A stretch of DNA of 37,787 nt from Thermoanaerobaculia bacterium (GTDB lineage Bacteria > Acidobacteriota > Thermoanaerobaculia > Multivoradales > J023), in NCBI GenBank assembly GCA_028066595.1, contig JALCBJ010000065.1, positions 1 through 37,787 of the forward strand. The letters run 5' to 3'. The stretch's first letter is position 1. Every line of letters begins with the position of its first letter. Position numbers and translations under genes: made by a program. The notes beneath the pieces are model-generated. The model saw only the letters and a program-made list of their open reading frames with translations, did no database searches and had not been told where the DNA came from. This document shows positions 22,601 through 29,254 of the stretch, in pieces.

Positions 22601-25547
22601 TCATCGAGTCGGGAACATACGTGGAGTTGGTGGCGATCGGATCGATGATCGTGACGTTGCTCGCCGAGGCGGAACCCGGATTGGTGACGACGATCTCCCA
22701 CGGCACGGTTTCGCCGGGGTGGAGGGGACCGGCCGGACCCGACTTGACCGCGACGATGGAAGGCGCTGAGATCGGGGTCTCGACCTCATTCGAGAGCAAG
22801 GCAGGGGTCTGGACGCTGCCGTAGCTCGCCTGGTTGACGATGACGTCACCTGCCGATGCCGTCGGATTGATCTGCACGTCGAAGCTGAGCGCGAAGGGAC
22901 CCGTCATCGCAGTTACTGTGGGTGCGGTGAACTGAATCGAGTTCGAGCCGGAGAGGAATGTGCCGCTGAAAGGCCCGCTTACGACGATCGATCCGGGCAC
23001 GAACGTCGTATCCGCGGGAATCGCGTCGAGGATCACGACGCTGGTTTCGTCGGTGACCCCGTTGTTCGACACCTGGAGCGTGTAGGTCAGGATCGAGCCC
23101 GGCTGAGCAAGGCCTGCTCCTCCGACGGCGACGGATTTGGAAATCGAGGCGTCGGTGCGCGCGACATCAGCAAGTGCGGTCGGCCGGAAGACCGAGCCGT
23201 TGAGCGTTCCCTGCCCCTCGGCCTCGTTCGTCAGAACGCCGATGGGACCGGCGGGAATGTTGATCTGGTAGGAGATCGTGATCCGTTGATTGATCGGCAG
23301 GGTATCGGGCGAGAACACCCAGGAAAGCCGATCGCGGCCGGTGGTCGGATCGGTCGCGCACGACGGATCGCTTGTGTCTTGGGAAAAGTTCGGGTAGGTG
23401 ACGAGCGAGGAGCCAGGGACGAAATCGGCACAGACGACACCGGTCGGAAGCAGATCCGTAGCGCTGACCACCGTCAGATCTCCGACATCGCCGGAGTCGA
23501 GCGTGACCGTGTACGTGACCAGACCACCCGTCGTCGGCACCGAGACAGGGTCTGCGATCTTGTCGATCAGCAGGACCGCCTCGATGTTGGCTTGGAAGAC
23601 GGTATAACCGGTATCAAGGATCGGGTCTCCGCCTATGGCCTGGTCGGTATCCTGGCCCCAGGAAAGCGCCACCGGCTTGTCGGCGACGACGATCGTTCCA
23701 GTGTTGTCATAGTCGGTGTAATCGTAGATACGGAGCGCGCGCAGCTCGTTGACGATGTAGGTCGTGGCGTCCGGGCCGACGGTCCAGCCAGGTGGCGTTG
23801 GCGTCGGAGTCGCATTGGCGGGATCGGGAACGTCGTCGCTATTGGTGTCGATGACGTCGAAAACCCCGTCCGCATCGAGATCTACTCGCACTCTCGTATT
23901 GTTCTGAGTGGCTGCGACGAAGACCGGGGATCGATTGATCGAGTCGCATACGTTCTCGATGACCGGTGGGGGATCGCAATCGGGATCGTTGGCAGCACGC
24001 GCCGCGGGCAGCGATTGGGCCACTGGATCGTTGACACCCGGAGCGAACGAGACGGTGTAGGTGTCCTGAAGGAATTTGGTGGCGATCCAGGAGTGGCCCC
24101 AGTCATTCGCCGGGCTCTGAGAGTCGTAGGAGCTGACTCCCCAGAACAGTCGGTTGCTCGTCAGGCGTACGGTAGAGCCGGTCGGTACGGCGCGACCCAC
24201 CTCGTCTTGGTAGTTGACCGCTTGCCCCGCCGGGATGTTGATGGTGCTCGTACCAACGGTATCCGTCGCGGAGACACTCACGGCGTTGAACTGATCGGGA
24301 TTGATGATGAAGAGGTTGAGCGGACGATTCCCTTGGAGCGCCGGGTCGTCTCCAGGTGCCGAAGTGACGTAGTCGGTGCCGTGGAGCACATCCGGGAGGA
24401 GTAGGTAGAACCGCGTCGAGAACGTACCGTCGCCGCCCGTCAGCACCATGCCCGAGACGGGGGCGCTGGTCGACACCTTGGTGCCGGCGTCGATGGTGCT
24501 GGCGATGGCAGGAATGGCCGTACTGTCGATGAAACCGCGCGAGCTGTAGTGCTGCCCTTCGTCGAGAGTGAAGTTGACGATGCCTGAAGACGGGCTGTTG
24601 ATCGAGACGTTGGTGCCGTCTTCATACGACACTAGCTGGAGGAACGCGTACTTCAACGACTCCGTCGTCGTGTTGTCGCCGGCGTACAGGTCGTCTCCGA
24701 TGGGGATGGTGTAGGAGACGGCGTTCTCGACGGCCTCCCGTGGAATGACCTCGCTAGCGCCACCGATGAACGGCGACAGCGGATTCTGGGAGTGCACCAG
24801 CGAGATGGGGCCACCACTGGTCAGCAGGCGATCGGCACCGTCATAGCGGATGTCGGCGGGGTTGCGCGGCAGCGGAACCGAGCATCGACGATCAGCCGGT
24901 GCAGCCGGGATGGCGACCGCGCAAGCAGTGCCGGCGGTGGGCACCGGCTGGCGAGCGATGCAAGGCGCGACGCCGCAGGTAGGCAGGCTCTGATTGGAGT
25001 TGAAGGTGAGCTCTGTACCTTTGAAGAGGGTGTCGGGCGTCGGCCCTACGCAACTGACGGCCGGATCGGTCGAGAAATCACAGGCTTGACCGTTGGCAAC
25101 GTTGCCGTCTCCAAGAACCAAAGTCGTCGCCTGTACCGGATTCAGGATGTCGGCCTCGAAACCGTCCTCCCAGTGGTCGTAGATGACCACCTGGGAGTCC
25201 GCAGAGGCGGTCAGCGTCACGACGGAATTCATCGCCGAAAGGAATCCGGCGCCGATGTCGAACGAGGTTGCAGTTTCGGCGGCTGCAATGGTCTGCAACA
25301 TGTCCCAGACATGCTCTTCGTTGCCGACGATCCGAAAGTCTTGGTAGCCCGTTGGTACGGACGCTGCTCGCAGCGAATCCGCGACGAGGCCGAACAACAT
25401 GGCGCACGCCGTGAAACAGATCAGGCCTCGTAGGCGCGAGCCGGGTTGCAGGAATGTCTTACCAAGCAGGAACGACCGTCGCCAAGTCGTCGACTCTGGC
25501 GTGGTTGGGGTCCCCCTTCGGAGCGAATCGATATCAGTCTGGGCCAT
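16692..25547 (-). CDS. Giant secreted C25 cysteine peptidase with DUF11/SdrD-B repeats, cassette 2
   Basis: A 2951-residue exported protein, first gene of the cassette-2 operon. A long N-terminus precedes the hydrophobic signal segment GLICFTACAMLFGLVADS (about 40-60). Residues about 65-620 form an IgGFc-binding-like region (TATSFDIGAGFLSAMNS; YDHWEDGFEADI). DUF11-type repeats follow (ITYTVTLDSGDVGD-like, ILTYTLQVSNNG, VPWEIVVTNPGS). An SdrD-B-like module has GTVFLDLDADGVLDPGEGG, then more beta domains. A fibronectin-like domain VVLRWETASEIGTAGFDVFR is shared with the other C25 protein. An inserted DGFETGDVSRW plus Gly/Ser linker lies at 2359-2369. The C25 domain is about 2600-2935, with His2820 in FLGHGG and Cys2854 in AMTCNVGR. 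GGAGG precedes the ATG. Likely surface-exposed; could process the RiPP or other surface proteins. Confidence 0.86.
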   Translation of the reverse strand: MAQTDIDSLRRGTPTTPESTTWRRSFLLGKTFLQPGSRLRGLICFTACAMLFGLVADSLRAASVPTGYQDFRIVGNEEHVWDMLQTIAAAETATSFDIGAGFLSAMNSVVTLTASADSQVVIYDHWEDGFEADILNPVQATTLVLGDGNVANGQACDFSTDPAVSCVGPTPDTLFKGTELTFNSNQSLPTCGVAPCIARQPVPTAGTACAVAIPAAPADRRCSVPLPRNPADIRYDGADRLLTSGGPISLVHSQNPLSPFIGGASEVIPREAVENAVSYTIPIGDDLYAGDNTTTESLKYAFLQLVSYEDGTNVSINSPSSGIVNFTLDEGQHYSSRGFIDSTAIPAIASTIDAGTKVSTSAPVSGMVLTGGDGTFSTRFYLLLPDVLHGTDYVTSAPGDDPALQGNRPLNLFIINPDQFNAVSVSATDTVGTSTINIPAGQAVNYQDEVGRAVPTGSTVRLTSNRLFWGVSSYDSQSPANDWGHSWIATKFLQDTYTVSFAPGVNDPVAQSLPAARAANDPDCDPPPVIENVCDSINRSPVFVAATQNNTRVRVDLDADGVFDVIDTNSDDVPDPANATPTPTPPGWTVGPDATTYIVNELRALRIYDYTDYDNTGTIVVADKPVALSWGQDTDQAIGGDPILDTGYTVFQANIEAVLLIDKIADPVSVPTTGGLVTYTVTLDSGDVGDLTVVSATDLLPTGVVCADFVPGSSLVTYPNFSQDTSDPSCATDPTTGRDRLSWVFSPDTLPINQRITISYQINIPAGPIGVLTNEAEGQGTLNGSVFRPTALADVARTDASISKSVAVGGAGLAQPGSILTYTLQVSNNGVTDETSVVILDAIPADTTFVPGSIVVSGPFSGTFLSGSNSIQFTAPTVTAMTGPFALSFDVQINPTASAGDVIVNQASYGSVQTPALLSNEVETPISAPSIVAVKSGPAGPLHPGETVPWEIVVTNPGSASASNVTIIDPIATNSTYVPDSMTWRRNAQPFAAVTDAADADAGTLLAGPTRVQLVVGPLLGPGESATFRFEVTVNPGTGGQFLPNQATVTSTEVPPTDTNLIQLPILAGTTATLSGTVFLDLDADGVLDPGEGGIPNISVDVTYDEGSGPSTFTVVTDANGDWVLPFAVVPGNQATIDVREDDPDFPSGAVLTTANQPLVTAALVAGANPTNPVGYDPPDLVIDKVSDAGGQVSPGQVVTYTITVDNTSGITQNNIDLDDLLPTGTTYVPASGSATLQSPATEVFRTREYVLDIPDTTATITLDQDLAAEYFVMLRGSAGDDNNEPAAHYAALVADPFGTGDLAATGAADELDFAREDASSTWTGIATVVECLSNCTTRGFELLSVEVATHTGTATTGSTTSATGWGANIDQILLLGGPEGAGCQVDASGDDIGEFPSCHVRLFPSGTNTINWTRNGGGSNRDDAESTVMVVQWGSEWDVNRVQVTGTNSGDGINAAGEYNTAALGTSVDRDNTWVWGTGHGSDNETQEGRFAITLGNGVTQNASETTVAVGAEAPTTKSVEVWTMTHPDLAVDYRFKPDGDFGATTVNVTVDAATNATKRFAVVFNAHDVNDFTNQQAWDDAIIAAQYTTNTNVALTRANSGSVFPAWVQGVDFTGVDVTASSTPLGATGAPPALIEPPGFDVDLAADESLVVTFQVTVDANISTSISQIVNTATVDSVELGAPLQATATDDVVHLGLVVEYNNAGFAEALFPTDQTLTFAHDIVNTGNTDDSYTIVVDSELGWQVELLDPTTGAVLAIDLTGDGTWDVGGPINTGAIAPGDRVQYDLRVTVPAGTPLGTQESVRLIGTSDLNPGLSDFSTDEIEVVDVSDVGPVVLLPDNSGVVTVDGAIAYSHYVVNNTGGNATFDLTAVNVMGGAANPPGWSASVFGDTNFDGVFTPGVDLQISNTANLPDGASQQFFVLVDSPPSALQGDTVVTVVNAVQQGDPDVFDGASDTTTVVLPSTHDLAGGGTRLVQGGDTAIFPGTLFNQGSASDTFELSVGPSAFFGLDPFLHPTELWVDTNSDGTPDTLLASDTDGDGDWDFILGGVGGANDPDGDGLPEVVVAGGSQVAYELRRATDPSQTTYRDLVTLTAESANTGDNDSVSAINLLPALTDAVLASFDVRRVGNRVVLRWETASEIGTAGFDVFRRHQGEREWHQVGRGTVTALLHYPQGGRYHLVDPNPGGGWVEYQIVERLVDGSGRLLGPTYSADLGSLPTVDDKLLSDTSFAASPHLAPSGRRAGVETDRSSEKAAKASADAARIVTRGDGLIRVTAADLATAMSRPVSELQAAIAAGGLELRRQGQPVGWMADGSDLLFLARSSESIYSSSDVVQVRFGPQTEISAVPAIGSLIFADGFETGDVSRWGGGGSGGGGVAALRALVAAELDVYPVTAVATDPDADFWHWEVYQAGGEAKSVGIATPAPTGSGDVTLRVFFQGFSETTAPIDHRARVSVGGTELGVVSWDGSETATGTFTMSASLVGEGSTTVTITPDQPPGVDFAIFYLDRVEIEYDRRAELIGDRLDAFRTTAGRYALDGLQPDSVAFDRTRPDQPRRLVITDGNVEVPDGVKSLFVTHTSAATVPQAVEPDYSSSLRSSDQGATYLVVSGAGLESAATQLAALRASSGFATRVVPIEDIYDEFSYGADDPLAVQRLLTWAVDHWDPAPTHVALLGDGSFDYRDNLGVGENLIHIPMVATENGLVPSAQRLADTDGDGVSDLALGVIPVRFLDEAEDYVANLTSRETTAGAWRSTALWVADDPDAGGEFPSDLDLVQSNAPKQWTSFEVDLSRLAQEPAREALLGALSDGAGYVAFLGHGGIDRLTSEGLLTSSDVATLTNGFERPVVAAMTCNVGRTDLPGFESLTEELLLGSSGGAIAVISPTALQFNAEGVGLMTRYFRPDADDTTIGAALLRSVREWVAAGGDPAAARTVALVGDPALPYQPGDTP
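18441..18473 (-). other. DGFETGDVSRW motif inside the C25 peptidase
   Basis: Encodes Asp2359-Trp2369. It is followed by a Gly/Ser-rich linker and sits in a stretch that otherwise aligns by eye with the cassette-1 peptidase, where it is absent. The same pattern ends the 1931-residue repeat protein at 36738-36770. Confidence 0.6.
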
Positions 25548-26009
25548 GATGCCTCCGGAATGTCCTCGATCGAGCGGCGCGGCGCTGGTCTAGGTACACA
25601 AACTCCGAGTAGCTGGGGGGCTACGGTTGGCAGTGATTCCTTCGACGTCGAGCGTCGGGGTTCTGCAACTTGTCGTTTGGTTGATGTTCCCGACGGCACG
25701 GGCCCTTGCTAGGGGGCTGCAAGCGGCTCCTACACCCAATGGAGACCTACCGAACAGGTCGGTATGGCACGCGCCTCAGCGTATCTTAACACGAAAGAGC
25801 CGAACAACACGTGAAACTACTTGGGAATACTCGGTTCGTTTCTCCGAACAGGGTGGGTCCTCGCAGACTTCTCCTGCAGTGACGGTGCTAGCTTCCAAGC
25901 CGTTTGTGCAGGCCCTTGGTTGGGTGCTGGCGGCGAGTCGACCCTCGGCACCGGCGGGCCGGAGCAATCCGTCGGATCGCTCGGCAGACCCTGGGGTACG
26001 ATCCCGCGT
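25548..26009. other. Divergent intergenic region, C25 gene 2 / sulfatase
   Basis: 462 bases with no credible gene; the sulfatase frame is open to 25821 but its extra N-terminus precedes a clear lipoprotein signal. GGAGG lies just before the C25 start. A TAAGAT hexamer near 25788 on the minus strand is a weak -10 candidate. An imperfect ACCGACC/GGTAGGT hairpin lies near 25745-25763. Confidence 0.45.
25997..26002 (+). promoter_or_regulatory. Possible -10 element of the sulfatase gene
   Basis: TACGAT ends 7 bases before position 26009, one base upstream of the ATG at 26010. If used, the mRNA would be leaderless. No good -35 hexamer is present at 16-18 bases, so this is tentative. Confidence 0.3.
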
Positions 26010-27479
26010 ATGTCGCCCCGGCTGTCACGTTCTTGGTTGTTGCCGCTCCTGCTTCCGCTGGCTTTCGTCGGTTGCCAACCCACCGCGCCACAGAACGCGG
26101 ATCCGAGCGAGGGCCCACGACATCTGGTGATGGTGTCCCTCGATACCTTCCGCGCTGACCACCTTCGACCGGAACTGACACCTCGCCTCGCTTCGCTCGC
26201 CGAGGAAGCAGTGCGTTTCGACGATTTCGTCAACGCGACCCCGTCGACCCTGGCGTCACACACCTCGCTTTTCTCGGGCCTTCATCCGCACCACCATGGC
26301 GTCGCTTCGAACGGTTGGATCGTGCCGCAAGAGGTCGAGACCTTGGCGGAGGTGCTGCAGGTTGCCGGATTTCATACTGCTGGCTTCGTCGGCTCCTTCG
26401 CACTTCACAGCCGTTTCGGCGTCGACCAGGGATTCTCCCATTGGGACCAACGTTTCGACCAAGCTATCGGTATCGATGCCGTGGACCAGAGCCAGCGCCG
26501 GGCCGACCGAGTGATCGAAGCGGTGCTCGCGTACCTCGAGTCGTCACCGGCACTGGAAGCAGAGCGCCTATTCCTCTTCGTTCACGTCTTCGACACCCAC
26601 TACCCTTACGATCCGCCTTCGCAGGAGGCAGATGCCGCGAGCTCGATCCCATTTGTCGACTGGACCGAAGACGAGCGGGCCCGAGCCCAGGCGATTGAAG
26701 GCGAATCGTCGGAGGAACTGGCACGGCGCTACGCTGGGGAGGCGGCCTACATCGACCGGCAAATCGGCCGGCTGATGGACGGCTTGCGGCAGCGGGGCAT
26801 CTTGGACGATGCCGTGCTAGCCGTGGTGTCGGATCACGGAGAAGCGCTGTGGCAGCACGGTGAGCGCTGGCACGCTACGGAGGTCTATCAGAGCACGGTG
26901 GACGGCATCTTCTTTGCGCGCCTGCCCGGAGGTGAGGCGGCAGGTCCCGTGGACGGAGTTACAGGGACGATCGACGTGATGCCGACTGTCCTCCGTGCGC
27001 TTCGACTACCGATGCCCGACGTGCTGGACGGCGAGGCCTTCGACCTTCAGGCGCCGAGGGTCGCGACCAGGGTCGACCGGGCACGCTTCAGTCAGGCCAC
27101 CAGCGGCCATGTCGACGTGGCGGAGTCCGAAGAGCCCGGGGCCTGGGCCAACCTTCAATTTCCCCGGATGGTGCGCCGGGGACGATGGAAGATGATCCAG
27201 TGGCCGACGTCCGGCCGTGAGGCGTTGTTTGATCTCGATGAGGATCCCGGCGAACGAAGAGATCTGTTGCAAGGTCCCACAACCGCCGAGGTTGACTCGA
27301 GCGAACTGCGACATCTTCTCGAAGACTGGGCCAACTCGGCCGATCCCCTGCCCAGTCATTTCGACCGCGAGTTCGAGCTCGACACACGCCGCCAGCTCTG
27401 CGCTCTCGGATATGTTCCGTGCCCAGATGAGAGCGAAGGAAAAAAAGGGGCCCCGGAAGACCCGGGGCCTATCCCGTAG
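26010..27479 (+). CDS. Sulfatase-fold lipoprotein hydrolase
   Basis: A 489-residue lipoprotein. The start MSPRLSRSW leads a signal peptide with lipobox AFVGC (Cys22). The alkaline-phosphatase/sulfatase fold is shown by VMVSLDTFRADHLRP (first metal site), TPSTLASHTSLFSGLHPHHHG (nucleophile loop), FVHVFDTHYPYDPP, YIDRQIGRL and VVSDHGEALWQHGE (second metal site), and the family ending RRQLCALGYV. The nucleophile position has Thr/Ser and no C-x-P-x-R, so it is not a formylglycine sulfatase. It may hydrolyse phosphate or sulfate esters or transfer phospho-groups. The frame opens at 25821 but the extra residues lack a signal. The last 13 codons (GKKGAPEDPGPIP) coincide with a minus-strand terminator hairpin. 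Confidence 0.85.
   Translation: MSPRLSRSWLLPLLLPLAFVGCQPTAPQNADPSEGPRHLVMVSLDTFRADHLRPELTPRLASLAEEAVRFDDFVNATPSTLASHTSLFSGLHPHHHGVASNGWIVPQEVETLAEVLQVAGFHTAGFVGSFALHSRFGVDQGFSHWDQRFDQAIGIDAVDQSQRRADRVIEAVLAYLESSPALEAERLFLFVHVFDTHYPYDPPSQEADAASSIPFVDWTEDERARAQAIEGESSEELARRYAGEAAYIDRQIGRLMDGLRQRGILDDAVLAVVSDHGEALWQHGERWHATEVYQSTVDGIFFARLPGGEAAGPVDGVTGTIDVMPTVLRALRLPMPDVLDGEAFDLQAPRVATRVDRARFSQATSGHVDVAESEEPGAWANLQFPRMVRRGRWKMIQWPTSGREALFDLDEDPGERRDLLQGPTTAEVDSSELRHLLEDWANSADPLPSHFDREFELDTRRQLCALGYVPCPDESEGKKGAPEDPGPIP
27440..27469 (-). terminator. Intrinsic terminator of the oxidoreductase operon, within the sulfatase 3' end
   Basis: On the minus strand, GGCCCCGG, five-base loop, CCGGGGCC, two C, then seven T: a strong stem and U-tract. 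It lies about 210 bases downstream of the polyferredoxin stop (27680) and is embedded in the last codons of the convergent sulfatase gene. Confidence 0.75.
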
Positions 27480-27590
27480 TCCCTCAATCGGCCGTCAGCG
27501 GGAACCGACGGTCTGTCGAGGCTCTGTTGTCTGAGTGAGTAATCTGGTTGAGCCGATGCTGGGCTCTCTTTCGGCTCGTTGTACCCCTCG

Positions 27591-27605
27591 ATGCTATCGT
27601 AGCAT
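27591..27605. repeat. Small inverted repeat between convergent genes
   Basis: ATGCTA, TCG, TAGCAT: a 6-bp stem in the 200-bp gap between the sulfatase and polyferredoxin genes. It may be an mRNA hairpin; nothing else was recognised in this gap. Confidence 0.3.
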
Positions 27606-27679
27606 ATTCTGAAAGACAGTGGGGCGACACCAGTGCCGGCTCGTCGAAGGAATGTACTGCCAGGCCGAGGCTGTGACCT

Positions 27680-29254
27680 TCAGGCGACGTCGATGCGGCC
27701 CTGCCCGATCTGTACCAACGACACCTCGTTGAGTCGTCCGGCCAGGGGTCCGTTCTCCAGCCGCAAGACACCGCGCGGACATACCTGCGAGCAGACTCCG
27801 CAGCCGACACACGAGGCGCGGACGATGTTCTGGCCACGCTGGGCGTACCAGCGGACGTCGATGCCCATCTCGCAGTAGGTGGAGCAATTACCGCAGCTGA
27901 TGCATTGACCGCCGTTGGTGGTGATGCGGAAGCGACTCTGGAACCGCTGGACGAGTCCGAGAATCGCTGCCAGCGGGCAGCCGAAGCGACACCACACACG
28001 GTTGCCCATGAACGGGTAGAAACCCGTGCCGACGACGCCCGCGAAGATGGAGCCGATGAGGAAGCCGTACCAGCTGCGGATCTTCCAGCTTTCGAAACCG
28101 AGGGGTGAGAAGGGCGTTTCGGTGAAGAAGTCGTACATCACAGCGCCGGTCATCACCACCGCAAAGACCAGCACGCCATGCACCAGCCATCGCTCGATGC
28201 GCCATGCCTTGAGGCTCTTGTCGGAGAGCTGTCGGTAGGGGTCGCCGAGAGTCTCCGCGAGGCCACCACAGCCGCAGACCCAGGAGCAATACCAACGCTT
28301 GCCCACGAACGCGGCCAGGGCGGGCACGACGAGGAACGAGAGGCCGATGCCCCAGAGAAGGAGCGCCCAGCCAACGGTGCCCGACTCGCTGAGGTACTTC
28401 ACGTTGTAGTCGGTGAAGAATCCGTAGTTCAACGGCCAAGCGTTCTTCAGGTCCATGGACGGAACCTGGAGCGCCTGCATGAGCTCTGGGATCAAGAATG
28501 CGAAGCCGAGCTGAAAGAACGAGATCGAGGCGGTCCGGACCAGATGGTAGCGACTGTGTCGGTAGTGGATGGCGAAGCGAACAGCCATCACCAACACACA
28601 GAAAGTGTAGAGGAGGCCGTAGAAGAACCACCGATCTGCTGGTTGCCCTCGGAGCGCCTGCGCGATGGGATCGGCGAGGCGGATCCAGTTCACCACGTAG
28701 TAGGGATGAAAATAGAGGAAAACATAGAAACCGATGAAGGCGCTTCCTGTGACGATGCCGAGCCAACCCCGGAACTTCATCGAGGAGAACGTGATTCCGT
28801 CGTTCTTCATGCCGGGCAACGTCGTGAGAAGGCGTGGCAAGAAGTAGAGCAAGCTGCCCAGCGTGCCGAGGCCGAACGTAAGCCAGAACACGAGGCTCGT
28901 GTTGTCCTTCACGCCGCCTCGGGCCGCGGCGTCGACGACCGCAGTGAAGAACGGGTCTTCGTTCCACGATTCCACCGGTGAGCCCTGCTCCGCGGCGGCG
29001 ACGGCTTTCGCCTTGACGTCACCAACGAAGGCGACGACGAAGTCGTATTCCTTGCCTTCGAGATCCCGGAGCTCCTGGAGAAAGGCCTGGTTGTAGATCG
29101 TTCCAGAGTCGCCGAGTTGCTGGATGGCATCGCCCGTCAACTGATAGCTGCCCATACCCAAAGCTGCGACGTAGACCGCCAACGCGACGAGGAACAAGAG
29201 CAATCCGGCCTGGGAGACGCGGTGCCACAGGGTGGATTCTGCCGCCCCGCTCAT
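27680..29254 (-). CDS. NosR/CcoG-like polyferredoxin membrane protein
   Basis: A 524-residue integral membrane iron-sulfur protein. A signal-anchor-like N-terminal helix (GLLLFLVALAVYVAALGMG) is followed by a short extracytoplasmic segment and several membrane spans. Two membrane-embedded Cys motifs follow, C323-SWVC327-GC329-G and C422-RFGC426-P, as in NosR/RdxA-type proteins. Two ferredoxin [4Fe-4S] sites close the protein: C451-ISC-GNC-STYC461 and C482-VGC-GVC-SQVC492-P. It probably carries electrons across the membrane between a cytoplasmic donor and an unknown acceptor. The ATG overlaps the stop of the FAD oxidoreductase (ATGA at 29251-29254), so that enzyme is the likely partner. The FMN-binding domain typical of NosR is not evident. 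Confidence 0.85.
   Translation of the reverse strand: MSGAAESTLWHRVSQAGLLLFLVALAVYVAALGMGSYQLTGDAIQQLGDSGTIYNQAFLQELRDLEGKEYDFVVAFVGDVKAKAVAAAEQGSPVESWNEDPFFTAVVDAAARGGVKDNTSLVFWLTFGLGTLGSLLYFLPRLLTTLPGMKNDGITFSSMKFRGWLGIVTGSAFIGFYVFLYFHPYYVVNWIRLADPIAQALRGQPADRWFFYGLLYTFCVLVMAVRFAIHYRHSRYHLVRTASISFFQLGFAFLIPELMQALQVPSMDLKNAWPLNYGFFTDYNVKYLSESGTVGWALLLWGIGLSFLVVPALAAFVGKRWYCSWVCGCGGLAETLGDPYRQLSDKSLKAWRIERWLVHGVLVFAVVMTGAVMYDFFTETPFSPLGFESWKIRSWYGFLIGSIFAGVVGTGFYPFMGNRVWCRFGCPLAAILGLVQRFQSRFRITTNGGQCISCGNCSTYCEMGIDVRWYAQRGQNIVRASCVGCGVCSQVCPRGVLRLENGPLAGRLNEVSLVQIGQGRIDVA

Noticed and set aside
20817-22769. 650-codon open frame on the plus strand inside the cassette-2 C25 gene
   Set aside because: It is antisense to a repeat-rich secreted protein with high third-base GC. 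The translation is Arg/Gly/Val-rich with no family features.
27888-28967. 359-codon frame overlapping the polyferredoxin gene
   Set aside because: Arg/Pro-rich out-of-frame translation of a gene with clear membrane spans and Fe-S motifs.
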